Of a DNA stretch of 13,025 bases, positions 6,275 to 13,025 are shown one piece after another. Source of the DNA: Candidatus Aminicenantota bacterium. Lineage in GTDB: Bacteria > Acidobacteriota > Aminicenantia > JAMOAD01. The notes under the pieces are model-generated. The model searched no databases, had not been told where the DNA came from, and saw only the letters and a list, made by a program, of their open reading frames with translations. A program made the position numbers and the translations under genes. Every line of letters begins with the position of its first letter. Within the stretch, counting starts at the first letter, position 1. The stretch spans positions 1 through 13,025 of the forward strand of contig JALXDT010000276.1 in assembly GCA_027070475.1 (NCBI GenBank), read 5' to 3'.

Positions 6275-7158
6275 GAGCCAAAGAGATAGTTCTTATAAGC
6301 GGTAAGGGAGGAACAGGAAAGACCACTCTGACATCATCCTTTGTCTGGTGGCTTAAGAAAAATAATTATAATTTTGCAATTGCTGATGCTGATGTTGATG
6401 CAGCTGACATGCATCTTCTCCTGCAACCTAAAATAGAGAAAAAAGAATATTTTACAGGCAAATCAATAGCTGAGATAAATACTGAAGCCTGTATATCCTG
6501 TGATTTATGCAGGCAGTATTGCAGATTTGATGCAATAGATGTTATTGATGGAAATTATGTGGTAAATCCATTCAGATGCGATGGTTGTGGACTATGTAAA
6601 ATAGTCTGTCCTGTAGATGCAGCCATAGATATGATTCCCCAAACAGTCGGAGAATGGTATGTATCAGAAACAAATGCCGGGAAAATGGTTCATGCAAAGC
6701 TTTATCCCGGCGCTGAAAATTCCGGGAATCTTGTTACCATGGTAAAACATCAGGCACACCTTATAACGGATGAAGCGGAAATTCCCTATATCATTGTAGA
6801 TGGTCCTCCGGGAATAGGTTGTCCCGTAACATCATCATTATCAGGAGCAAGCTATGCGGTAGTTGTGGCAGAGCCAACTTTTTCAGCTATTCATGATATG
6901 GAAAGAGCTGTGGATACTGCTTTTCATTTCAGAGTTCCTGTGGGACTTGTTTTAAACAAGGCTTCTTTGAATGATAAAAATGCAGAACAGGTAAAGGAAT
7001 ATGCTGAGAAGAAGGGGATTCCGTTTTTAGGAAGTATTCCTTTTTCAAAATGTATTGTTGATGCACTTGTTAACGGGAGATATGCAATAGAGGGTTGCCC
7101 TGAGCTGTATGAATATTTTGAAAATATTTTTAAAAGAATATTAGAGGAAGTAAAATGA
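6271..7158 (+). CDS. MinD-like P-loop ATPase with inserted double 4Fe-4S ferredoxin domain (second paralogue)
   Basis: A 295-residue paralogue of the preceding gene with the same architecture. The deviant Walker A SGKGGTGKTT is at 10-19, DADVDAADMH at 39-48 and VDGPPG at 176-181. Ferredoxin cysteines are C74, C77, C80, C84 and C103, C106, C109, C113. Compared with its partner it has a longer segment after the ferredoxin insert (about 125-165). It overlaps both neighbours by four bases (ATGA), a tight sign of coupled translation. The tandem pair is common in anaerobes and probably arose by duplication. Working as a heterodimer that hands a metal-sulfur cluster to a target is inference from the Mrp/NBP35 family. 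Confidence 0.92.
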   Translation: MRAKEIVLISGKGGTGKTTLTSSFVWWLKKNNYNFAIADADVDAADMHLLLQPKIEKKEYFTGKSIAEINTEACISCDLCRQYCRFDAIDVIDGNYVVNPFRCDGCGLCKIVCPVDAAIDMIPQTVGEWYVSETNAGKMVHAKLYPGAENSGNLVTMVKHQAHLITDEAEIPYIIVDGPPGIGCPVTSSLSGASYAVVVAEPTFSAIHDMERAVDTAFHFRVPVGLVLNKASLNDKNAEQVKEYAEKKGIPFLGSIPFSKCIVDALVNGRYAIEGCPELYEYFENIFKRILEEVK

Positions 7159-7466
7159 GTTTAAAAGAGAAAGTAATAGAAAAATTGAAAACAGTTTATG
7201 ATCCGGAGCTAAGACAGGATGTCATAACCTTAAAATTGATTAACAATCTTGAAGTTGATGAAGAAAAAGGCTATGTTTCTCTCGTATTCAGACCGACAAC
7301 ATACCTTTGTCCCATCGGTATTCAGTTGGCTCTCATGATTAAACAGGCAATTTTAAAGCTTGAAGGGGTTAAAAAAGTTGACATAGAGGTTGTGGACTTT
7401 GTCTATGCAAAACAGGCAATGGAATATTTAAAACAGCTTGATGAAGTTGATAATAAAAAAGAATAA
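7155..7466 (+). CDS. DUF59/MIP18-family iron-sulfur assembly protein
   Basis: A 103-residue protein of the MIP18/SufT/PaaD-like family. It shows the hallmark YDPELRQDVITLKLI (15-29) and TTYLCPIG (48-55) with the conserved cysteine C52. Relatives act as adaptors in iron-sulfur cluster delivery. In typical Mrp proteins a DUF59 domain is fused to the N-terminus of a MinD-like ATPase, so a separate DUF59 gene overlapping the ATPase by ATGA is the split form of that pairing. It supports the reading of this operon as a cluster assembly or transfer unit. The C-terminal tail is charged and probably flexible. Confidence 0.9.
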   Translation: MSLKEKVIEKLKTVYDPELRQDVITLKLINNLEVDEEKGYVSLVFRPTTYLCPIGIQLALMIKQAILKLEGVKKVDIEVVDFVYAKQAMEYLKQLDEVDNKKE

Positions 7467-7480
7467 AAGGAGGAGGTAAT

Positions 7481-7816
7481 ATGAGCGAAAGAAAGTACAT
7501 AGCCGCAGGAGTGGGAAAAGATGAGAAAACAATATGGGTGGGTCATTTCGGAATCTCACCCTATTACTTTATATATGATAATGAGGGAAACTTTATTGAA
7601 AAAAGAGTGAATCCCTATTCAAAAGGGCAACATCATGATGATCCAAACTTAATAGTTAATTTTTTAAATGATTGCAAAGTTTTCATAGCAAAAAGAATGG
7701 GAGAAGAATCAAGAAGAAAGTTAGTGGAAAATTTAAATATTGAAACCTATCTCACTAAAACAAAAGAGGTGGAAAAAGCTATAGAGGAATATCTCAGCCA
7801 AAAACACAAAAATTAA
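7481..7816 (+). CDS. Second NifX/NifB-like cluster-binding family protein
   Basis: A 111-residue protein of the same PF02579 family as the first gene of the operon, but quite divergent. The start KYIAAGVGKDEKTIWVGHFG (5-24) and YYFIYDNEGNF (28-38) fit the family core. The segment GQHHDDPN (49-56) lies where relatives often carry a glycine- or histidine-rich loop and may bind metal. AAAAGGAGGAGG gives it a very strong ribosome site, suggesting high expression relative to its neighbours. Its stop overlaps the next ATG by one base (TAATG). It could be a second subunit or a scaffold paired with the first protein. I cannot assign a cluster type. Confidence 0.83.
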   Translation: MSERKYIAAGVGKDEKTIWVGHFGISPYYFIYDNEGNFIEKRVNPYSKGQHHDDPNLIVNFLNDCKVFIAKRMGEESRRKLVENLNIETYLTKTKEVEKAIEEYLSQKHKN

Positions 7817-8688
7817 TGAAAATAAGACTTGATTGTATTCCCTGCATACTAAACCAATTAATCAGAACAACAAGATTCATATATGGAAACAATGAGAAGA
7901 GGATTAAGGAACTCATTGATGAATTCGGAGAAAGGCTCAAACTGATTGATATGGAAAAAACACCTCCCCATGCGGGGCAGATTCTTTATGATTTTATTTC
8001 CGAAAAGACAGGTATAGAAGATCCCTATAAGAAGATAAAAAAAGAGAGTATAAATCTTGTAAAAAATAAAAAAGCTCTTATTGAAAAAATTTTGGAAGAG
8101 TCTTCAGACAGGCTTTTGACTGCTGTGGAGCTTTCGATACTTGGTAATATAATAGATTTCGGAGCAACCGATGGATTTGATTTTGAAAGAGAGATAGAAA
8201 ACCTTGAAACAAAACATTTTAATCTTCAGGATTTTCCCATATTCAAAGAAAAGGTATTTAAAGCTAAAAACATTTTAATAATAGGAGATAATGCGGGTGA
8301 GACTGTTTTCGATACTTTTTTATTAAGGGAGCTTAAAAATTTGGGGAAAAAACTATTCTACGCAGTAAGAGAAAGCCCTATAATAAATGATGCCACATAT
8401 GAAGATGCTGTGGAATCCGAAATTGACAATTATGCTCAAATAATTAAACCGGGCCATACTCTATCAGGGCTTGATATTGAAAAGGTAAATAAAAAATTTA
8501 AAACTCTCTTTTATTCTTCTGATATTATAATAAGCAAGGGACAGGGTAATTTTGAGACTCTCTCGGATTGTAAAAGAGACATTTTCTTTTTATTCAGGGT
8601 AAAATGCAATGTGGTGTCAGAGCTTTTGAAAAAGCCTGTAGGTGAAGCTATTTTGTATTATCATAATCCTCATAAAGAAAACATTTAA
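7816..8688 (+). CDS. DUF89/ARMT1-like metal-dependent phosphatase family protein
   Basis: A 290-residue member of the DUF89 family (COG1578), whose studied relatives are metal-dependent damage-control phosphatases acting on phosphorylated metabolites. It starts with LDCIPCILNQ (C7, C10), as is usual in the prokaryotic branch. The metal and phosphate site is visible as GDNAGE (157-162), PIINDAT (189-195) and SKGQGNFETL (240-249). The length is normal. It is translationally coupled to the preceding NifX-like gene and is the last gene of the operon. Why a phosphatase travels with cluster-assembly proteins is not known. Removing a damaged cofactor, or using the CxxC pair for metal handling, are guesses. 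Its 3' end overlaps the convergent ABC gene by 41 bp. Confidence 0.88.
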   Translation: MKIRLDCIPCILNQLIRTTRFIYGNNEKRIKELIDEFGERLKLIDMEKTPPHAGQILYDFISEKTGIEDPYKKIKKESINLVKNKKALIEKILEESSDRLLTAVELSILGNIIDFGATDGFDFEREIENLETKHFNLQDFPIFKEKVFKAKNILIIGDNAGETVFDTFLLRELKNLGKKLFYAVRESPIINDATYEDAVESEIDNYAQIIKPGHTLSGLDIEKVNKKFKTLFYSSDIIISKGQGNFETLSDCKRDIFFLFRVKCNVVSELLKKPVGEAILYYHNPHKENI

Positions 8689-9613
8689 CCTTTCCACGCC
8701 CTTTTATAATATATAAATGAGGTTTCTCCTCTTTGCATATTTTTAATCTCTTTTTACACCTATCATAAAAAACACAGCCTTGGATATTATCTTTCGAAAG
8801 CGGTAAAAAGCCATCTATAAAATGAATTTTACCTCTCTTTTTCCATAGAGCTGGATCAGATAAGATTAAATCTTCTGTGTAGGGATGTAGAGGATAATTC
8901 AGGATATTTCCGTTTTCCTCAATAATCTCGCCCGCATAAAGCACATAAACATTGGAAAATTTTAAATACTCAAGCAATTTGAGATTATGTGTGATAATGA
9001 TAATAGATAAGCCTTTTTTTTCAACAAGAGTTTCAAGAATTTTCAAAAGTTCAATTTGAAGTTCAAAATCAAGCCCTGTTGTAATTTCATCCGCTATCAA
9101 AACCTCACTCTCAATCATTAAAGCTCTTGCTATGGAAACTCTCTGAAGCATTCCTCCAGATAATTCAAAAGGATATAATTTCAAAACCTTTTCAGGTTTT
9201 TCAAAGCCCAAATCATCAAGGATTTTTAAAAGCTTCTTTTTCTCATAATCAATTCTCTTTGCCTTCAAATACTCTTTTATTTGAAACTCAATCTTAAATG
9301 TCGGATCAAAAGCAACAAATGGGTCCTGATTCAGATAGTAAACTACCCTTCCTCTGAAATCTATTATCTCACTATTTTTCAAAGAAAAAACAGAGTTACC
9401 TTTATACCTAATATCTCCGGATTTTATGTAAAAACCTTCAGGTAAAAACCTCAAAATTGATTTTGCAAGTAAGCTTTTACCGGAACCTGACTCTCCTATT
9501 ATTCCTACTATCTCTTGCTTACCTAATTGAAAATCAACTTGCTCTAAAAAAACAGAATTTCCCTTTGCTATAGTTAAATTCTCTATAAAAAGAATTTTAT
9601 CAAATATCTTTAT
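8648..9613 (-). CDS. OppD/DppD-type ABC transporter ATP-binding protein, no standard start codon
   Basis: A nearly full-length oligopeptide/nickel-type ABC ATPase. Counting from an ATA at 9613 it has 321 residues: Walker A GESGSGKS at 40-47, Q-loop Q96, signature LSGGM at 151-155, Walker B VLIADE at 171-176 and H209. The C-terminal extension has cysteines 280, 286, 293 and 311, as in OppD/DppD. The first standard start codon is TTG at 9454, but that would remove Walker A and cannot be the true start. Upstream of it the open frame runs to a TAA at 9614-9616 and holds only ATA or ATT as possible starts. IKIFDKILFIENLTI looks like a natural N-terminus whose ATG has become ATA. No permease or partner ATPase lies nearby. 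It follows eno by four bases. Confidence 0.78.
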   Translation of the reverse strand: MKIFDKILFIENLTIAKGNSVFLEQVDFQLGKQEIVGIIGESGSGKSLLAKSILRFLPEGFYIKSGDIRYKGNSVFSLKNSEIIDFRGRVVYYLNQDPFVAFDPTFKIEFQIKEYLKAKRIDYEKKKLLKILDDLGFEKPEKVLKLYPFELSGGMLQRVSIARALMIESEVLIADEITTGLDFELQIELLKILETLVEKKGLSIIIITHNLKLLEYLKFSNVYVLYAGEIIEENGNILNYPLHPYTEDLILSDPALWKKRGKIHFIDGFLPLSKDNIQGCVFYDRCKKRLKICKEEKPHLYIIKGRGKVKCFLYEDYDNTK

Positions 9614-9617
9614 TTAC

Positions 9618-10895
9618 CTATATTTTAAATGAAGAAAGTCCTGCAAAAACAGAGCCGAAACCTAAGTCCTCCTCTATTCTTAGCAACTGATTATATTTTG
9701 CGATTCTTTCGGACCTGCTTAAAGAACCTGTCTTAATCATTCCTGTTCCCATTGCTACAGTAAAATCAGCAATAAAGGTATCCTCTGTTTCTCCTGATCT
9801 GTGAGAAACCACAGCTGTATAACCTTTCTTTCTCGCATATTCGACAACATCAATTGTCTCTGTGACTGTTCCTATCTGATTCAATTTTATCAGAATGGAG
9901 TTTGCCACACCTTCCTCTACACCTCTTTTCAGCCTGTTTATATTTGTTACAAAAATATCATCTCCCACAAGCTGGATCTTATCACCAAAGGCCTCTGTCA
10001 TTATTTTCCAGCCTTCCCAATCATCTTCAGCATGGCCATCCTCAATACTTATAATGGGATATTTATTAATCAATCCTTCATAGTATTTGACAAGTTGCTC
10101 GGCCGTCATCACCTCTTTTGTTGACCATTTGAAAACATATTTACCATCTTCAAAAAATTCAGAGGATGCAGGATCAAGAGCAATGAAAGCATCCTTTCCG
10201 GCTTTATATCCGGCTTTTTCAATAGCCTCCACAATCAATTCCAGAGCCTCTTCATTTGATTTCAAATTGGGAGCAAAACCGCCTTCATCTCCTACCGCAG
10301 TGCTGTAACCTTTTTTCTTTAAAATACCCTTTAAAGTGTGAAAAACCTCTGCCCCCATTCTTAAGGAATCAGCAAAGGTCTCAGCTCCCGCAGGCACAAG
10401 CATGAATTCCTGTATATCTACGCTGTTGTCAGCATGCGCTCCGCCATTGATTATATTCATCATAGGAGTTGGTAAAAGATGAGCATTAACTCCACCTAAA
10501 TATCTATAAAGAGGCATCCCCAAAAAGTTTGCGGCAGCCTTTGCAACAGCCATTGAAACACCAAGGATTGCATTGGCTCCTAATTTTTCCTTATTCTCAG
10601 TTCCATCTATTTCAAGCATAAGAAAATCTATCTCTCTCTGGTCAAAGGCAGATTCACCGATCAACTCTTCTGCAATTATATCATTAACATTCTCAACTGC
10701 CTTTAAAACACCCTTTCCATTGTATCTTGTTTTATCTCCATCTCTTAATTCAAGAGCTTCATGTACTCCGGTTGAAGCTCCTGATGGGACAGCAGCCCTT
10801 CCTATGGTTCCATCCTCCAAAACAACCTCCACCTCCACTGTTGGATTTCCTCGAGAGTCTAAAATTTCCCGTGCATAAATATCAACTATTTCCAT
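9618..10895 (-). CDS. eno: Enolase (phosphopyruvate hydratase)
   Basis: A complete 425-residue glycolytic enolase, which interconverts 2-phosphoglycerate and phosphoenolpyruvate in the cytosol. The start MEIVDIYAREILDSRGNPT is typical. The catalytic acid/base pair corresponds to E204 in GDEGG and K337 in LIKLNQ. Magnesium ligands lie in ALDP (D241), IEDG (E285) and GDD (312-313). The loops SGASTG (38-43) and SHRSGETED (364-372) are intact. IEDGHAEDDW has histidine at 288 where leucine is common, a small variation. AGGAGG stands seven bases before the ATG. It lies 29 bases after the YtxH gene, probably in the same operon, and the ABC gene follows it directly. Confidence 0.98.
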   Translation of the reverse strand: MEIVDIYAREILDSRGNPTVEVEVVLEDGTIGRAAVPSGASTGVHEALELRDGDKTRYNGKGVLKAVENVNDIIAEELIGESAFDQREIDFLMLEIDGTENKEKLGANAILGVSMAVAKAAANFLGMPLYRYLGGVNAHLLPTPMMNIINGGAHADNSVDIQEFMLVPAGAETFADSLRMGAEVFHTLKGILKKKGYSTAVGDEGGFAPNLKSNEEALELIVEAIEKAGYKAGKDAFIALDPASSEFFEDGKYVFKWSTKEVMTAEQLVKYYEGLINKYPIISIEDGHAEDDWEGWKIMTEAFGDKIQLVGDDIFVTNINRLKRGVEEGVANSILIKLNQIGTVTETIDVVEYARKKGYTAVVSHRSGETEDTFIADFTVAMGTGMIKTGSLSRSERIAKYNQLLRIEEDLGFGSVFAGLSSFKI

Positions 10896-10924
10896 AATTT
10901 CCTCCTAAAATATAAATAAATATA

Positions 10925-11200
10925 TTATGCTTCTTCAGCTTTTTCCGCTTCTTCTTTTGTCTTTATTATTTTTTCTTTTAACTGATTTATTCTTTCCTCA
11001 AGTTTTGATAATTCTTTCTTAGCATCTTCCACTTTATCGCCAACAAAACCCTTGGCCTCTTCAAATCTTTCACCAACATATTCTCTTGCTTCTCTACCTG
11101 TGACTGGGGCAAAGAGCAATGCCAAACCTGCACCTATCAAAGCACCTGTTAAAAATGAAAAAGTAATTTCAAAAAGTCCGCTTCCGTTTTTTTCTGCCAT
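10925..11200 (-). CDS. YtxH-domain protein
   Basis: A 91-residue small protein with one membrane segment at about 9-31 containing the YtxH hallmark GALIGAGLALLFAP followed by TGREARE. A charged, probably coiled-coil tail rich in lysine and glutamate runs from about 45 to the end. The function of the family is unknown, though members are often linked to the cell envelope or stress. Its ribosome site AAGGAGGTG is made from the last codons of the upstream DUF948 gene, whose stop lies one base before this ATG, so the two are almost certainly co-translated. Enolase follows after 29 bases. Confidence 0.88.
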   Translation of the reverse strand: MAEKNGSGLFEITFSFLTGALIGAGLALLFAPVTGREAREYVGERFEEAKGFVGDKVEDAKKELSKLEERINQLKEKIIKTKEEAEKAEEA

Positions 11201-11201
11201 A

Positions 11202-11573
11202 TTACACCTCCTTAGATTTATGTTTTTTCCTTTTTGCTATAAAATCCCACCCAAATTTAAGAGCAGGAATAAAACTAATCACTCCCAGAGAGGGAGCTAA
11301 TATTTTTTTATTAACAGTATTAAGAGTTTTTGAAGCACTGTTAAGGGTTTTTAAAAGACCTATTATCACCTCATCAACCTCATCCAACTCCTTGTTAAGT
11401 TTATCAATGGTTTTATCTATTTTTTCAAGAGTATCCCGCGCATCTTTCACAGTTTCTTCCAATTCTTTGGAAGTTCTTGTCAATGAGTAGATTAAAGGAA
11501 GAAGAGATGCAATCAATACAACAAACCCTATCCCTACAACAAGAATCATTATTTCAGTTATTCCAATTTTCAT
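11202..11573 (-). CDS. DUF948-type membrane protein with coiled coil
   Basis: A 123-residue protein with an N-terminal membrane segment (about 6-30), a long heptad-like region (about 34-90, TSKELEETVKDARDTLEKID onwards) and a second hydrophobic stretch (about 91-112) before a basic tail. This matches DUF948 proteins, which commonly sit beside YtxH genes as here. They may form an envelope-associated pair, but no activity is known. No ribosome site is visible before the ATG. A promoter-like -10 box ends nine bases upstream, so the mRNA may be almost leaderless. The start is supported by the MKIGITEIMILVVGIGF segment, but M9 remains possible. Confidence 0.8.
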   Translation of the reverse strand: MKIGITEIMILVVGIGFVVLIASLLPLIYSLTRTSKELEETVKDARDTLEKIDKTIDKLNKELDEVDEVIIGLLKTLNSASKTLNTVNKKILAPSLGVISFIPALKFGWDFIAKRKKHKSKEV

Positions 11574-11582
11574 AGCAATAAA

Positions 11583-11611
11583 ATATTAATCCTTTTTCAC
11601 TCTATTGTCAA
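11583..11611 (-). promoter_or_regulatory. Candidate promoter of the DUF948-ytxH-eno operon
   Basis: On the minus strand TTGACA (11606-11611) is followed after 17 bases by TAATAT (11583-11588), which matches the -10 consensus in four of six positions. The expected start of transcription is only one or two bases before the ATG at 11573. The -35 box lies within one arm of an inverted repeat. Confidence 0.6.
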
Positions 11612-11642
11612 GATGATGGGAGGCGTTAAAAACAATCTTGAC
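11607..11642. repeat. Inverted repeat GTCAAGAT-N20-ATCTTGAC over the -35 box
   Basis: Perfect 8-bp arms lie at 11607-11614 and 11635-11642. One arm covers the -35 box of the predicted DUF948 promoter. The distance between arm centres is 28 bp, somewhat more than two helical turns, so a dimeric regulator could bind both. No known operator consensus is recognised. Confidence 0.5.
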
Positions 11643-11720
11643 GAAAAGGATATGTCTGATCAGAAAAAATCACTGAAAAGAATGAGTAAAAGATGAGAAG
11701 ACTTGATAAGATAAATATTA

Positions 11721-12878
11721 CTAACTACTCTTTTCCAGAACAGAAAAGATTTCAAAGTGATCTGTCTGTGGAAAATTATCAAGAATGGTTAACTTTTTTA
11801 AGGAATAATTTTCACCGCTAAAATAAAAGATATCCCTCGAAAATGTTGCCGAATCACAGGAAAAATAAACAATCTTTTTCGGATTGGCAGATACAATCTT
11901 TTTTACAAGCTTTCCTGTTATTCCACCTCTCGGAGGATCAACTACAAAAAAATCCGATTCTTTTATCTTTTTCTTTGCTATATCGCCTCTTATTATCTCA
12001 ATATTCTTTAAATTGTTTAATTTAATATTTTTTTTCTGCGCTTTTATATTTTCTTCTTCCGATTCATAGGAGTAAATTTTCTCAAAATATTTTGAAATAT
12101 AAATAGAAAAGAAACCTACTCCGCTGAAAAGATCAGAGCCTGTATTATATTTCCCCTTTATAGCCTCCTCTTTTAAAAGTTCTAACATTGTCTCAAGATT
12201 AAAAATATTTGACTGAATAAAATTAAGGGGAGAAAATAAATATGAAATCTCAGAAAAACTGAACTTCACTTCCCTATTTTCCGTCAAATTAAAAATATCT
12301 CTGTTTCTCCTGATAGCTGCACTTATATCTCTGCCATTGGATAAGATAAAAAGCTCAGCTTTTTTTGTTTCTTTTACTTTGGGATGATCCTTGAACTTCA
12401 AGATAGCCATATTAATATTATTCTCTGCTAAAGGGCATTTTTCTATCTCAATAAAATCATTTGAGTTTCTTTTAAAAAAGCCCAACTTCCCATCTCTTAT
12501 CTTCAAAACTAATTTTGTTCTGTAATTTCTATCCTTTCTGGAGGGAATTATCTCTATTTTAGGAAAAGTTTTAAGTTTTGCAATCTTTTTTAAATTGCCT
12601 TCAAGAATCTTTTTCTTTATATTCAGTTGATGCTCATACTGAATATGTTGAAAATTACAACCTCCGCACTTACCGAAATAGGTGCAAAAAGGTTCTGCTC
12701 TCTTCGATGAAACTTCTATAATTTTTTTTAACTCTCCAAAGTATACAGAATGTTTTTTCCCAGTAATTTCAAACTCTATAAGCTCTCCATCAACAACATA
12801 GGGAATAAATACGGGTTTTCCTTCAAAGAACAAGATACCATTGCCCCCCTTCCCTATACCTTCTATCCTGCCTTCCAT
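11721..12878 (-). CDS. rlmD: RlmD/RumA-type 23S rRNA (uracil-C5) methyltransferase
   Basis: A 385-residue SAM-dependent RNA m5U methyltransferase of the TrmA/RumA family. The N-terminal TRAM domain occupies about 1-55. The 4Fe-4S site is C65-x5-C71-x2-C74 with C148. The methylase part shows FIQSN (220-224), motif I DLFSGVG (249-255), DPPRGG (314-319), the nucleophile C341 in SCDSATFSRD, and the general base E376 in PQTDHFE. All key residues are present. The choice between U1939 (RlmD), U747 or both, or a tRNA target cannot be made from sequence, so the symbol is provisional. No clear ribosome site precedes the ATG, which lies ten bases after the cysC stop, so coupling to cysC is plausible. 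Confidence 0.88.
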   Translation of the reverse strand: MEGRIEGIGKGGNGILFFEGKPVFIPYVVDGELIEFEITGKKHSVYFGELKKIIEVSSKRAEPFCTYFGKCGGCNFQHIQYEHQLNIKKKILEGNLKKIAKLKTFPKIEIIPSRKDRNYRTKLVLKIRDGKLGFFKRNSNDFIEIEKCPLAENNINMAILKFKDHPKVKETKKAELFILSNGRDISAAIRRNRDIFNLTENREVKFSFSEISYLFSPLNFIQSNIFNLETMLELLKEEAIKGKYNTGSDLFSGVGFFSIYISKYFEKIYSYESEEENIKAQKKNIKLNNLKNIEIIRGDIAKKKIKESDFFVVDPPRGGITGKLVKKIVSANPKKIVYFSCDSATFSRDIFYFSGENYSLKKLTILDNFPQTDHFEIFSVLEKSS

Positions 12879-12889
12879 AAATTATCTAA

Positions 12890-13025
12890 TCATATTATTT
12901 TTTTCTCTTTTAAATATCCCAGAACCTTTTCAACCTCTTCCTCTATAGAAAGGTTGTCTGAATCAAGAATAATTTCAGGATTTAAAGGCTCTTCATAGGG
13001 AGCTGAAATCCCTGTAAACTCCTTA
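12890..13025 (-). CDS. cysC: Adenylylsulfate kinase, C-terminal end (partial, runs off the window)
   Basis: The last 44 codons of a gene entering from the right edge, ending at TGA (12890-12892). The peptide begins KEFTGISAPYEEPLNPEIIL and ends GYLKEKKII. This matches the conserved C-terminus of adenylylsulfate kinase, where (I)KxFTGI-xxPYExPxxPEI is a signature. The enzyme phosphorylates adenylylsulfate to PAPS. Only the tail is visible, so fusion to a sulfate adenylyltransferase domain cannot be excluded. It is followed closely by the methyltransferase gene on the same strand. Confidence 0.85.
   Translation of the reverse strand, partial: KEFTGISAPYEEPLNPEIILDSDNLSIEEEVEKVLGYLKEKKII

Noticed and set aside
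5030..8688. Nitrogenase cofactor (nif) cluster
   Set aside because: Only the small NifX-like family is present. There is no radical SAM NifB core, NifH, NifD, NifK, NifE or NifN.
8648..9454. TTG at 9454 as the true start of the ABC gene
   Set aside because: It would remove Walker A and the first strands of the domain, which are encoded in the same frame just upstream.
9801..10878. Several open frames antisense to enolase
   Set aside because: They mirror the codon pattern of eno, lack ribosome sites and show no recognisable domain.

Overview
The window is AT-rich, bacterial and gene-dense. Ferredoxin-domain ATPases, NifX-like cluster-binding proteins and a DUF59 protein suggest an anaerobe, possibly thermophilic. 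Genes use strong GGAGG ribosome sites and short overlaps. I cannot assign a phylum from sequence alone.

Positions 33-4688 (minus strand) look like an accessory or defence island. A truncated RhuM-like gene is fused to a decayed piece of a REP-associated tyrosine transposase (RAYT). An intact RAYT gene follows, then a small winged-helix gene, then a large single-chain restriction-modification enzyme broken by a one-base frameshift near 953. The striking feature is a 28-bp palindrome (arms GTAGGGGCAATTC/GAATTGCCCCTAC) present three times in 810 bp. Each copy lies inside a reading frame, on the same strand and in the same codon phase, so that three unrelated proteins all contain VGAIHELP. One copy sits inside the RAYT gene, just after its HUH motif.

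Positions 4689-5029 are non-coding and carry a near-consensus promoter (TTGACA-18-TATTAT) for a six-gene plus-strand operon, 5030-8688. Its order is a NifX-like protein with a histidine tail, two tandem MinD-like ATPases each with a double 4Fe-4S ferredoxin insert, a DUF59/MIP18 protein, a second NifX-like protein, and a DUF89/ARMT1-type metal-dependent phosphatase. No nitrogenase genes are present, so a role in assembling or moving metal-sulfur clusters for other enzymes is the simplest reading.

Positions 8648-12878 (minus strand) hold core genes: rRNA uracil methyltransferase (rlmD-like), a DUF948 membrane protein, a YtxH protein, enolase, and an orphan OppD-type ABC ATPase. The ABC gene has a complete Walker A motif but no ordinary start codon in front of it. 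The right edge holds the last 44 codons of an adenylylsulfate kinase (cysC), ten bases upstream of the methyltransferase.
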